Source of the DNA: Rhizobium sp. Q54
GTDB lineage: Bacteria; Pseudomonadota; Alphaproteobacteria; Rhizobiales; Xanthobacteraceae
NCBI GenBank assembly: GCA_945861265.1
Contig: CAMAUC010000033.1
Coordinates: 1 to 33,460 of the forward strand
Direction: 5' to 3'
Length of the DNA: 33,460 nt
This document shows, in pieces, positions 1-8,349 of this stretch. The notes under the pieces are model-generated. The model did no database searches and was not told the origin of the DNA. It worked only from the letters and a program-made list of their open reading frames with translations. Each line of letters opens with the position of its first letter. The first letter of the stretch is position 1. The position numbers and the translations under genes were made by a program.

Positions 1-2
1 AA

Positions 3-1396
3 CCGAACCATGCCGATGCGCGCTTCGCCGACTGTTTCGCCGAACTGCCGATCGTCTATCGCGACACCGCCGAAATCGACAGCCGCCGGGCCGCCTACGA
101 ACAAAAGCTCACAGCGCTGCGCGACGACGTCGTCGCCGGCAAGCTCCCCCCGTCGACAAGGCGATCTCGACACGCCAGCCGTTCTATCTGGCCTATCAGG
201 GCCGCGACGACCGCGACCTGCAAAACATCTATGGCGACATGATTTCCCGCGTCGTCGAGCGGCAACACTCGCCGACCTTGATGCCGCCACCGCCGCAGGC
301 CGGCGAAAAAATCCGCGTCGGCTTTGTCAGCAGCTTCTTCGTCAACCATTCAAACTGGAAAATGCCGATCAAGGGCTGGCTCAGCCAGCTCGATCGTAAT
401 CGATTCGAGTTGTTCGGCTACGATCTGGCGCTGGAGCGCGATGCCGAGACCGACGCCGCCGCGGCGATGTGCGACCGCTTTGTGCAATTGCCGCTCGACA
501 TCGCCGGCTGGCGACGCGAGATTCTCGCCGACGCGCCGCATGTGCTGATCTATCCCGGCATCCTCATGGATACGATGTCGACGCAATTGGCCGCGCAGCG
601 TCTCGCGCCGGTGCAATGCAATTCCTGGGGCCATCCGGATACGTCGGGCCTGCCGACGCTCGATTACTATCTGTCCAGCGACCTGATGGAGCCGGCAGTG
701 GCGGCCGCCAGCTATTCCGAGAAGCTGGTGCGGCTGCCAAACCTGTCGGTTTATTATGAGCCGGTGGCGGTAAACCCCGTGATCATGAGCCGCGCGGCGC
801 TCGGCATTCGCGACGACGCCTTCGCCTTCTGGAGCGGCCAGTCGCTGTTCAAATATCTGCCCGAGCACGACGACGTGTTCGCGCGCATTGCCGTGCAGGC
901 GCCGCGGAGCCAGTTCGTCTTCATCCGCCACCGCGGCAGCGCGCATGTCACGGAAGTTTTCCAGGCGCGCCTGGATAGCGCCTTCGCCGCGCACGGGCTG
1001 GCGTGGCGCGATTACTGCATCTTTCTCGACAAGCTCGGCCAGAGCGAATTCGTCGCGGCGCAGGGCCTTTGCGATGTCTTCCTCGACAGCGTCGGCTGGT
1101 CGGGCTGTAACTCGACCTTGGAAAGCCTCGCCAACGATCTGCCGATCGTCACCATGCCGGGCGGCCTGATGCGCGGCCGGCACAGCGCCGCGATATTGCA
1201 AATGATGGGCGTCACCGACACCATCGCGCCAACGGTCGACGACTATGTCGCGCTGGCCGCGCGGTTGGCCAACGCGCCGGACGAACGCGCGGCCGCGAGC
1301 CGCCGCATCGCCGATAACAAGCACAAGGTCTATCGCGACCGCGCTTGCGTCACCGCGCTGGAGGAATTCCTCGAGCGCGCGGTGCGGGGCGAGTAG
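3..1396 (+). pseudogene. SPINDLY-family O-linked N-acetylglucosamine transferase, 3' part, with a 1-base frameshift
   Basis: This is the C-terminal catalytic part of a SPINDLY/OGT-like glycosyltransferase, which moves GlcNAc from UDP-GlcNAc to protein Ser/Thr. The ORF 239-1396 carries family blocks: SFFVNHSNWK, WGHPDTSGLPTLDYYLSSD, and FLDSVGWSGCNSTLES followed by MPGGLMRGRHSA (the nucleotide-sugar binding region). Family-like coding extends upstream of the ATG at 239: the 239 frame reads RQPFYLAYQGRDDRDLQ from 173, but from 3 to about 150 the coding lies in another frame (ELPIVYRDTAEIDSRRAAYE). The two join cleanly (GKLPP-VDKAIS) if one C is missing from the six-C tract at 146-151. The usual N-terminal TPR repeats would lie before the window. 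The frameshift may be real or a homopolymer error. The stop touches the stop of the convergent crotonase gene with no gap. Confidence 0.75.
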
Positions 1397-2185
1397 CTAC
1401 TTCCCTGTCCACTTCGCCGGCCGCTTTTCGACGAACGCTTTCACGCCCTCGTGGAAATCCGCGCTGCCGTAAGCCGCGCGCACCAGATCGTCATCGGCCG
1501 GCAGTGCCGCCATCTGCAAGCGCCGCATCGCTTCCTTGGTGACGCGCATGGTCACCGGCGCGTTGCCGGCGAGCCGCTCGCAAATCGCAACGACCGTCGC
1601 GTCGAGCGCCATCGGGTCGACCACCGCCATCAGGAAGCCGGCGGCGAGCGCGTCCTCGGCCGGCACATTCTCCGCCATCAGCATCATGCGCTTGGCCCGC
1701 GCTTGCCCGAGGCCGACGACCAGCCGCGCATAATTGGCGACCGACAGGCAATTGCCGAGGGTGCGCGCGATCGGCACGCCAAATTTCGCCTCCGGCGTGG
1801 CGATGCGCAGATCGCAGCAGGCAGCGATCGCCAGCCCGCCGCCGATGGCCCAGCCCTCGACCACGGCGAGCGTCGGCATCGGCAGTTTTTCCAGCGCCGT
1901 CAGATAGCCTTCCATCCGCGCTTCGTAGGCGATGCCGTCTTCTCCGTCCTTGAATTCCTGGAACTGGGCGATGTCGGTGCCGGCAATGAAGGCCTTGCCG
2001 CCAACGCCGCGCAAGACGACCACGCGCACGCTGTCGTCTTTGGCGAGTTCGGCGCAGGCCGCGGCAAGCCCTTCATACATCCGCCAGGTCATGGCGTTGC
2101 GCGCCTGCGGCCGGTCGAACAGGATTGTCGCCACAACGCCTGTTGGCGTCTCTTCGCGGACCAGGCGGGTTTCGCCGTCGTTCAT
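1397..2185 (-). CDS. Enoyl-CoA hydratase/isomerase (crotonase) family protein
   Basis: A 262-residue crotonase-fold protein acting on acyl-CoA thioesters. The oxyanion-hole segments are visible: FIAGTDIAQF in the first half and EGWAIGGGLAIAACCDLRIA in the middle. The start at 2185 (MNDGETRL) is preferred over an upstream one at 2245 because a GGAG lies about 8 bases before it. Both glutamates that add water in classical hydratases appear absent: the PE position reads KFGVPIART, and the second site reads ARAKRMMLMAEN. The protein may therefore catalyse another crotonase reaction (isomerase, hydrolase or decarboxylase). It stands alone, convergent with the SPINDLY gene and divergent from the membrane protein at 2251, with no pathway neighbours. 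Family assignment is secure; substrate is unknown. Confidence 0.88.
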   Translation of the reverse strand: MNDGETRLVREETPTGVVATILFDRPQARNAMTWRMYEGLAAACAELAKDDSVRVVVLRGVGGKAFIAGTDIAQFQEFKDGEDGIAYEARMEGYLTALEKLPMPTLAVVEGWAIGGGLAIAACCDLRIATPEAKFGVPIARTLGNCLSVANYARLVVGLGQARAKRMMLMAENVPAEDALAAGFLMAVVDPMALDATVVAICERLAGNAPVTMRVTKEAMRRLQMAALPADDDLVRAAYGSADFHEGVKAFVEKRPAKWTGK

Positions 2186-2250
2186 TGCTGATGCTCCATT
2201 GCAATGGGCGGACGCTAACGGGAATTCCGCCGATGTGCTAGGCACGCCGC

Positions 2251-4227
2251 ATGGCTTCGTTTTTCAACAGTCTGATCTGCGCCGCCGCCGCGCTTTTGAT
2301 CTATGCGGGTCTCGGCCTGCCGCTGGCGTTGCGCATCGCGCCGCGCCCGCTGGCGCTCATGCTGGCGCCAGCGCTCGGCTGGGCCGTGCACAGCGCGCTG
2401 GCGCTGCCGCTGTTCTTTTTGATCGGCCTGTCGCGGCCGAGCGTTGCTCTTGTCGTCGCAGTGCCACTGCTCGCGGCTCTGGTGGTGATGGCAAAAGACC
2501 GCGTCTGGCGCGGCGAACCGATGCTCGGCCGTATCAACGCGTTGGCGCTCGCCGGCGTCGCCTTGCTGGCGTTCGTTGTCATGGCGGCGGTGCTGCCGAA
2601 AATAACGTCCGACGGCGTCGCGCTGGCCGGACCGATCTTCGATCATTCCAAGATCGCGATGATCGACGAGATGAAGCGACTTGGCGTGCCGCTGGGCAAT
2701 CCGTTCTTTGGCGGCGAGGGCGCCCCGGCGCGTCTGTCCTATTATTATCTCTGGCATTTCAGCGCCGCCGAATGGGCGTTGCTCACCGGCGTCAGCGGCT
2801 GGGAGGCCGATGCGGCCTTGAGTTTTTTCACCGCCGTTGCCTCGCTCGGCGCGTTGACCGGCCTCGCGGTCTGGCTCAGTGGCCGCGCCTGCGCCGCATT
2901 ATGGGTTGTTGCGCTGGCCGCCACCGGCTCGCTGCGGCCTTTGATCTACGCGACATTCGGCGTCGACCGCGCCGAGGCGATCATCGGCTATCAAAGCGGA
3001 TTCGGTAGTTGGCTGTTTCAGACGTCATGGGCGCCGCAGCATACCGCTTCGGCGATGGCGGCGCTGCTGTCGATCTATCTGCTGATCGAGGTCGCCAAAC
3101 GTCCGGGCGTGCTCAATGTACTGTTGCTGGCGCTGACCATGGCCGCCAGCTTTGAGAGTTCGACCTGGGTCGGCGGCGTCGCTCTGCCGCTTGCCGCCGC
3201 GCCGGTCGCGCTCGTACTGCTGGCGCGCGCCGAGCCGCAACAGCGCCTGCGTATTTTCATTTCGCTTGGCCTGTCCGCGTTGCTGGCGATGGTTCTGATT
3301 GCGCCGATGCTCTACGATCAGTTGCAAATGACGTCGCTGCGCGGCGGCGGCGCGCCGATCAGGCTGGAGCCGACGGAAGTATTCGGCGAAGCCGTCACCG
3401 ACCGCTTCGGCGCCTGGCTCAACCTGCCGGCCTTCTGGCTGATCTATCTGCCGGTCGAGTTCCCGGCCTTTTACGGGACCGGACTCGTCGGCCTTTATTT
3501 CCTGTTCAAGGACCGCGCGCTGCTGGCCGACCGCCGCGCTGTCGTCGTGGCTTTCGCGCTGACGCTCGCCGCCAGTCTTCTCGCGTCATGGCTTCTGGTC
3601 AGCACGCTCGGCGACAACAACGATCTCGGCTGGCGCGCGGTGCTGCCGGGCGTGATGCTGCTGATCGTCTTTGCCGCCGCCGGCCTGTCGCGCCGATCGT
3701 TCAAGCCTATATCGGCTGCGCCCGTCGTCGCGCTGCTGTTGCTCTTGCTGGGCATACCAGAAGCCGTGCATTCAGCGCGCAACAATATCGCCGGCACGCC
3801 GGGCGCGCAGGACAGGATTTTTGCAGCCTCGCCGGCGCTTTGGCAGGCGGTGCGGCGCGTGACGCCCGCCGATGAGCGCATCGCCAACAATCCGGATTAT
3901 CTGGAACACGTCACGCCGTGGGGAGTGAACATTTCCTGGGCGCTGTTGGCCGACCGCCGGTCCTGCTACGCCAGCCCGGCTTTGGTCGGGCCGTTCTCGG
4001 CGCTGTCGAAAGCGCGCGAGGCCGAGATCGGCGCGCAATTCGGCCGTGTCTTCTCAGGTCACGCCTTGCCCGGCGATATCGACGCGCTTGCGACGCAATT
4101 TAGGTGCGACACCGCGGTGGTGACGCCGGAGGATGGCGCCTGGGCCAGCGATCCTTTCGCGGCGAGCGCGCGCTATCGCCTCGCTGACGGCAACGCGCAA
4201 TGGCGCATCTACCGCGCGGCGAAGTGA
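2251..4227 (+). CDS. Large multi-pass membrane protein, possible GT-C-type glycosyltransferase
   Basis: A 658-residue integral membrane protein with many hydrophobic segments from residue 5 to about 500 and a soluble C-terminal tail of about 150 residues. I do not recognise a named family. After the first helices there is a loop with FDHSKIAMIDEMKRLG, NPFFGGEG and LSYYYLWHF. That D/H plus YYYLWH pattern resembles first-loop regions of GT-C enzymes that use lipid-linked sugars (DUF2298/mannosyltransferase-like); this is inference. The C-terminal tail (TPADERIANNPDYLEHVTPW) looks like the extracytoplasmic domain of such proteins. The start ATG lies 65 bases from the divergent crotonase start. 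The stop is 6 bases from the convergent molybdopterin oxidoreductase gene. A cell-surface glycan role would fit the sugar-transfer genes at 7565-10134, but they are not linked in one operon. Confidence 0.75.
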   Translation: MASFFNSLICAAAALLIYAGLGLPLALRIAPRPLALMLAPALGWAVHSALALPLFFLIGLSRPSVALVVAVPLLAALVVMAKDRVWRGEPMLGRINALALAGVALLAFVVMAAVLPKITSDGVALAGPIFDHSKIAMIDEMKRLGVPLGNPFFGGEGAPARLSYYYLWHFSAAEWALLTGVSGWEADAALSFFTAVASLGALTGLAVWLSGRACAALWVVALAATGSLRPLIYATFGVDRAEAIIGYQSGFGSWLFQTSWAPQHTASAMAALLSIYLLIEVAKRPGVLNVLLLALTMAASFESSTWVGGVALPLAAAPVALVLLARAEPQQRLRIFISLGLSALLAMVLIAPMLYDQLQMTSLRGGGAPIRLEPTEVFGEAVTDRFGAWLNLPAFWLIYLPVEFPAFYGTGLVGLYFLFKDRALLADRRAVVVAFALTLAASLLASWLLVSTLGDNNDLGWRAVLPGVMLLIVFAAAGLSRRSFKPISAAPVVALLLLLLGIPEAVHSARNNIAGTPGAQDRIFAASPALWQAVRRVTPADERIANNPDYLEHVTPWGVNISWALLADRRSCYASPALVGPFSALSKAREAEIGAQFGRVFSGHALPGDIDALATQFRCDTAVVTPEDGAWASDPFAASARYRLADGNAQWRIYRAAK

Positions 4228-4233
4228 GGTGGC

Positions 4234-5019
4234 CTAGAGCCCCGCGAACCAGTTGAAGCCCTGCTTCGACCAGAAGGTCGGGATGAAAGTATTGGTCACC
4301 TCCATCGCGGTGATCCATTTCGCGTTCTTGAAGCCGAGCTTGGTCGAGGTGCGCAGCCGCAGCGGAAAACCGAACGGATCGGTGATCGCCTCGCCGGCAT
4401 ACTTCGTCGCCAATATCGTCTGCGGATGCAGCGCGGTGGCCATGTCGAGCGTCTCGGTGTAGCCGTCGGCGCATTTGAAGGCGATATATCGGGCGCGCGT
4501 ATCGGCGCCGATGCGCTTGAGGAAGTCCGACAGGCTCGGCCCCGACCACTGGCCGATATAGTCCCACCCTTCGACGCAGATGTGGCGGACGATGAGTTCC
4601 TGCTCCGGCAGTTTGTAGATCTGCTCGGCGGTCCACGGCGCCTTATTGTCGACGAGGCCGGCGAGTTCAAGCTTCCAGCTCGCGCCATCGACCGGCTTGA
4701 CGTCCTCGATCTCGTAATAGGCGTTGAAGCGCGGCGGCTTGACCACCTGATCGGCGCTGTAGGTCGGCGCCAGCTTTTTCGGATCGAACAGCAGCGCCTG
4801 CACGCCGTCATTGAAGTCCGACACCGCGCGCAGCACGGTCTGCACGGCGTCGGTATCGCTCACCGTGCAGCCGGTCAGCATCGTCAATGCGCCGAGCGAC
4901 ACCGTGCCGCGCAGCAGATTGCGCCGGTTGATGTCGGCGACCAGTTTGCGGCCTTCGTCGAGCGGCGACTGGTCGATGCCGCCTTTCGGCCGGAAGATCG
5001 AGCGTGAGGGTGAGGCCAT
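4234..5019 (-). CDS. Molybdopterin-dependent oxidoreductase (sulfite oxidase/YedY fold), Tat-exported
   Basis: A 261-residue sulfite-oxidase-fold protein binding Mo-molybdopterin. The fold's cysteine ligand is seen in RHICVEGWDYIGQWSG (Cys148), and the FKCADGYTE and DPFGFPLRLR blocks are typical. The N-terminus has a twin-arginine-like signal, NRRNLLRG (Arg32-Arg33), a short hydrophobic stretch, and LTGC at 48-51 that looks like a lipobox, so it may be a Tat-exported lipoprotein. Start 5019 (MASPSRS) was chosen because the next ATG upstream (5073) would overlap the preceding gene by 41 bases; 5019 leaves a 13-base gap. It follows the cytochrome b gene in the same operon, recalling YedY/YedZ (MsrP/MsrQ), where the membrane haem protein supplies electrons. 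The substrate cannot be read from the sequence. Confidence 0.87.
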   Translation of the reverse strand: MASPSRSIFRPKGGIDQSPLDEGRKLVADINRRNLLRGTVSLGALTMLTGCTVSDTDAVQTVLRAVSDFNDGVQALLFDPKKLAPTYSADQVVKPPRFNAYYEIEDVKPVDGASWKLELAGLVDNKAPWTAEQIYKLPEQELIVRHICVEGWDYIGQWSGPSLSDFLKRIGADTRARYIAFKCADGYTETLDMATALHPQTILATKYAGEAITDPFGFPLRLRTSTKLGFKNAKWITAMEVTNTFIPTFWSKQGFNWFAGL

Positions 5020-5032
5020 GGCGGTCTGTCCG

Positions 5033-5707
5033 TTATTCTGCGGAAGCAGGGTGGGGCGCAACACCGGGCTCATCCGGCACGTCAGGGCCGCCGGTGATCA
5101 TCGCGCCGATGGTTTTCGGCACCAGCAGCGCCAGCGCGACGTGAACAATGAGAAAGCCGACGATCGCCGCCATGCCGATGAAATGCGCCAGCCGGCCGCC
5201 CTGGAAGCCGAAGAACAGCGCCGTCAGTTCCTGGAATTGCACCGGCTTCCAGATCGCCAGCCCGGACAGCACCTGCAAGACGATTACCAGCATGATGCCG
5301 ACATAGAGCGTCTTCTGCACCGCGTTGTAGTGCGTGATGTCGTCATGCGCGAGCTTGAAGCGCAGCGCGTCGCGCACATTGGCGACGATCTCGGCCGGCC
5401 AGATCGGCAACAATTTGCGGCGGAAGCGGCCCGTATAGACCCCGTAAAAGACATAGCAAAGGCCGTTGACGAACAGGAGCCACATCGCCGCGAAATGAAT
5501 CTGCAATCCGTGCTGCGCCCAGTGGCCGAAGGTCATCCAGTCCGGGAAATGCAGCCAGCCGAACAGCACCTCGTCATTGTAGATCTTCCAGCCGCTGCCG
5601 ATCAGCATGATCATGGCGATGGCGTTGATCCAGTGCATCGTGCGCACCGCGATGGGGTGCAGCTTGCGATGACGGCGAGTTGATTTGACCGTGAGTGGGT
5701 CCGTCAT
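5033..5707 (-). CDS. Cytochrome b561-type membrane protein (electron partner of the Mo oxidoreductase)
   Basis: About 224 residues with four hydrophobic helices and histidines placed as haem ligands: RTMHWINAIAMIML in helix 1, LQIHFAAMW in helix 2, and RLAHFIGMAAIVGFLIVHVALA near the end. This fits the bacterial cytochrome b561/Ni-hydrogenase b-subunit family rather than the smaller YedZ type. It probably passes quinol electrons to the molybdoprotein 13 bases downstream, in the inner membrane. Start choice is uncertain: ATGs at 5707, 5716 and 5722 are all in frame and none has a good ribosome site; 5707 puts the conserved basic N-terminus (KSTRRHRKLH) first. The ORF could run to 5809, but the added residues are not family-like. 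It is divergent from the PRC-barrel gene at 5838. Confidence 0.85.
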   Translation of the reverse strand: MTDPLTVKSTRRHRKLHPIAVRTMHWINAIAMIMLIGSGWKIYNDEVLFGWLHFPDWMTFGHWAQHGLQIHFAAMWLLFVNGLCYVFYGVYTGRFRRKLLPIWPAEIVANVRDALRFKLAHDDITHYNAVQKTLYVGIMLVIVLQVLSGLAIWKPVQFQELTALFFGFQGGRLAHFIGMAAIVGFLIVHVALALLVPKTIGAMITGGPDVPDEPGVAPHPASAE

Positions 5708-5837
5708 GAAGGTCATGCTCATAAAGGGCTTTATTGTCACGGATAAGACGTAAACAGCTTTTGACGTGCAACACACGACTTCGTGTAAGTTTAGCAAAGA
5801 TGCCCGCACGAAAGCGCGAGATCAGGAAAGACCGTCG

Positions 5838-6314
5838 ATGCCGCCGTTCACCCGCGCTTTATTCTGCCTGGCGCTGATCGGCCTCGTCGTGCCGGCGCTG
5901 GCCTCCGGCCCGCCGATCGCCAAACCGGAAGCCGGGGCCGCGGAAAAGGAATTGACCCCCGAGCAGAAGATGCAAAAGCGCTTCCCGCATCCAGTGCGCG
6001 TCGGCGATCTCATCGGCCTGCCGGTGCTCGACGACGACGATTCGACCATCGGTTATGTGCGCGAGGTCGTCCGCACCAGGGAGGGGAAAGTCGTCCTCAT
6101 CGTGCCATACAGCGCCTGGTTCGGCTGGGTTCGCACCGAATGGCGCAAGCGCCCGGTGGCGGTCCCGATTGAAACCGTCGCCATTCTGGCGCGCCAGCTT
6201 GATGCCATCGACATGCCGCGCAGCGACTTCGACGAGGCGCCGGATTGGGCGCCGGATCAGGGGAAATCGATACCGCCGGAGGAGAAAACCCCGATTGCGC
6301 TCGGCCGCAGATAA
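5838..6314 (+). CDS. Secreted PRC-barrel domain protein
   Basis: A 158-residue protein with a signal peptide at residues 1-24 (MPPFTRALFCLALIGLVV, then PALASG). A PRC-barrel-like domain follows: VRVGDLIGLPVLDDDDSTIGYVREVV, then a strand-rich stretch with VVLIVPYSAWFG and RKRPVAVPIETVAIL. PRC barrels act as small binding or assembly domains; the role here is unknown. Start 5838 has AGGAAAG 7-8 bases upstream. It is divergent from the cytochrome b/molybdoprotein operon and shares the 130-base gap with it, so a role in the same periplasmic system is possible but unproven. The C-terminus is acidic and proline-rich without an obvious domain. Confidence 0.8.
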   Translation: MPPFTRALFCLALIGLVVPALASGPPIAKPEAGAAEKELTPEQKMQKRFPHPVRVGDLIGLPVLDDDDSTIGYVREVVRTREGKVVLIVPYSAWFGWVRTEWRKRPVAVPIETVAILARQLDAIDMPRSDFDEAPDWAPDQGKSIPPEEKTPIALGRR

Positions 6315-6399
6315 TACCATACCCGTTTCTTGCCGCTTTCCGACGAAAATCATCTCTGCCGGCGGAACTCCCCCATAGCCATGAGGTTGGTACTTCAGG

Positions 6400-7554
6400 A
6401 TGGACGACCAGACCAAAATCAGGCTCAGCACGCGGACTCTGGTCGCCCAGGCGCTTGGATCGCACGATCCTGTGACCAAGGCGATCGTCCAGCCGATTCA
6501 TATGTCGGCCACCTTCATCCGCGACGCCGATAATGGCTATCGCGCCGGCTACGTCTATGGCCGCACCGACAATGTCTCCGTGCAGCAGGCCGAAACTCTC
6601 ATCGCCGCGCTCGAAGGCGGCGACGAAGCGCTGTTGTTCGGCTCCGGCATGGCGGCCGCGACGTCCGTGTTGATGGCGCTCGACAGACCGACGCATATCG
6701 TCGCCTCGCAGGTGATGTATTACGGCTTCCGCGCATGGTTGAAGGATATCGGCCGCTACGGCCACAACGTCACCTTCGTCGATACGTCGGACCTCGACGC
6801 GGTGCGCGCAGCCGTACAGCCCGGCAAGACCGGCCTGTTCTGGATCGAGACGCCCAGCAACCCGACCTGGAGCATCACCGACATCGCCGCGGTCGCCGAC
6901 ATCGCGCACGCGGCGAACGCCATTCTCTGCGTCGACTCGACTGTGGCGACGCCGATCTTCACCAAGCCGCTGGCGCTCGGCGCCGACATCGTCATGCATT
7001 CTGCGACCAAGTATCTAAACGGCCATTCCGACGTCGTCGCCGGCGTCCTTGTCGCGTTGAACGGCAATCCTTTGTGGGAGCGCATCGCCAGAATGCGCGG
7101 CCAGTTCGGTTCGGCGCTCAGCCCGTTCGATTCGTTTCTGCTGATGCGCGGCCTGCGCACGCTCGACGTGCGCGTGCGTGCCCAGGCGAAGACCGCGGCG
7201 CAGCTCGCCGCGCAACTGGTCGGTCATCCGGCCGTCGCACAGGTCCTTTATCCCGGTCTCGTCAGCCACGTCGGCCACGGCGTGGCAAAGCGGCAGATGA
7301 TCGGCGGTTTCGGCGGCATGTTTTCCGTGCGCATCAAGAAGGGCGCCAAGGCGGCGGTCGCGGTCGCGGCCTGCGTCGACCTATGGAAGCGCGCCACCTC
7401 GCTCGGCGGCATCGAAAGTCTGATCGAGCATCGCGCCTCGATCGAGGGCGAGGGCTCGCTTTGTCCGGGCGACCTCTTGCGGCTTTCGGCCGGGCTCGAA
7501 GACCCGGACGAATTGTATTACGATCTCACCCGCGCGCTGTCGGTCGCGACCTGA
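6400..7554 (+). CDS. metC: Cystathionine beta-lyase-like PLP enzyme (Cys/Met metabolism family)
   Basis: A 384-residue fold-type I PLP enzyme of the Cys/Met metabolism family. Visible are the phosphate-binding YVYGRTDN (Tyr53, Arg55), the GSGMAA loop at 81-86, SNPTW near 153, the aspartate of CVDSTVATP (Asp179), and the cofactor lysine in HSATKYLNGHSDVVAG (Lys204). Length is normal. Cystathionine beta-lyases cleave cystathionine to homocysteine, pyruvate and ammonia in the cytosol. The same scaffold serves gamma-lyases and synthases, so metC is the likeliest but not the only reading. It precedes the DUF2064 gene by 10 bases and might be cotranscribed with it, though their functions do not obviously connect. 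Confidence 0.85.
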   Translation: MDDQTKIRLSTRTLVAQALGSHDPVTKAIVQPIHMSATFIRDADNGYRAGYVYGRTDNVSVQQAETLIAALEGGDEALLFGSGMAAATSVLMALDRPTHIVASQVMYYGFRAWLKDIGRYGHNVTFVDTSDLDAVRAAVQPGKTGLFWIETPSNPTWSITDIAAVADIAHAANAILCVDSTVATPIFTKPLALGADIVMHSATKYLNGHSDVVAGVLVALNGNPLWERIARMRGQFGSALSPFDSFLLMRGLRTLDVRVRAQAKTAAQLAAQLVGHPAVAQVLYPGLVSHVGHGVAKRQMIGGFGGMFSVRIKKGAKAAVAVAACVDLWKRATSLGGIESLIEHRASIEGEGSLCPGDLLRLSAGLEDPDELYYDLTRALSVAT

Positions 7555-7564
7555 TGAGACACTC

Positions 7565-8284
7565 ATGAAACCAGTCGCCGTTGCGATCGTCTGCAAGACC
7601 CCCGCGCCGGGCAAGTCGAAGACGCGGCTGTCGCCGCCGCTGCGGCCGGAGGAATGCGCGGCGATATCTTCCTGCTTTATCCGCGATCTGTCGCAGACGA
7701 TCCATTCGCTACAGACCGATGGCGACGTTGTCGGCGGCGCGGTCTATACGCCGTTCGGCACCGAGGCCGCGTTGCGCCGCCTGTTGCCGGATGGCTTTCA
7801 TCTGACTTTGCAAGGCGAGGGCGATCTCGGCGCGCGTCTCCTGAAGGGCACCGCCGATTTGATCGCCGCCGGCTTTGCCGGCGCCATTCTGGTCAATTCC
7901 GATTCGCCGACGCTGCCGCGCGCGATCCTGCACGCGGCGGTCGATGCGGTGCGCGCCGGCGACAATGTCGTCCTCAGCCCGGCGCTCGACGGCGGCTACA
8001 CCTTGATCGGCTTGTCGGCGCCGCGGCCGCATTTGTTCGACGCCATGCCGTGGAGTACGCCGGAAGTCTATGAACTGACCTTGCGGCGCGCCCGCGACAT
8101 CGGCCTTGCGGTGGCCAATGTGCCGGGCTGGTACGATGTTGACGATGCCGCGTCCTTCGCCATGCTGGAGGACGAATGGCGCGGCACGCGGCCCGCCTTC
8201 GCCGATCCGCGTCTCGTTGCCGCCGACGCGCCGGCCACGTTCCAGTTCCTGCAAGAGCGCGAACGCGCCTTGCTGCGGGCCTAG
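7565..8284 (+). CDS. DUF2064/TIGR04282-family glycosyltransferase-like protein
   Basis: A 239-residue GT-A/nucleotidyltransferase-fold protein. The N-terminus AIVCKTPAPGKSKTRL matches the nucleotide-binding start of the DUF2064 (TIGR04282) family. NSDSPTLP near 117-124 is the acidic metal site, and LSPALDGGYTLIGL and GWYDVDDAASF are later family blocks. Proteins of this family are often named arsenosugar-biosynthesis or peptide-associated glycosyltransferases, names carried over from a few contexts. Here it is followed by a family-2 glycosyltransferase and an epimerase, which suggests a lipid- or surface-linked sugar pathway. The stop is immediately followed by a palindromic intergenic repeat. 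The exact reaction is unknown. Confidence 0.85.
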   Translation: MKPVAVAIVCKTPAPGKSKTRLSPPLRPEECAAISSCFIRDLSQTIHSLQTDGDVVGGAVYTPFGTEAALRRLLPDGFHLTLQGEGDLGARLLKGTADLIAAGFAGAILVNSDSPTLPRAILHAAVDAVRAGDNVVLSPALDGGYTLIGLSAPRPHLFDAMPWSTPEVYELTLRRARDIGLAVANVPGWYDVDDAASFAMLEDEWRGTRPAFADPRLVAADAPATFQFLQERERALLRA

Positions 8285-8332
8285 CGCATGATCCCGAAAA
8301 GTGGGAACCGGTTTTCGGTTAAGATCATGCGC
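8284..8332. repeat. Rhizobial-type intergenic palindromic repeat
   Basis: A 49-base nested palindrome: outer arms GCGCATGATC (8284-8293) and GATCATGCGC (8323-8332) are perfectly complementary, and inner arms CCGAAAA (8294-8300) and TTTTCGG (8312-8318) also pair, around GTGGGAACCGG. The core matches a dispersed intergenic repeat that I recall from Bradyrhizobium-type genomes (from memory, not searched). It begins on the last base of the upstream stop codon and ends 17 bases before the glycosyltransferase start, so it can form a hairpin inside the transcript. Confidence 0.8.
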
Positions 8333-8349
8333 GAAAAAGGGCTCTAAGG

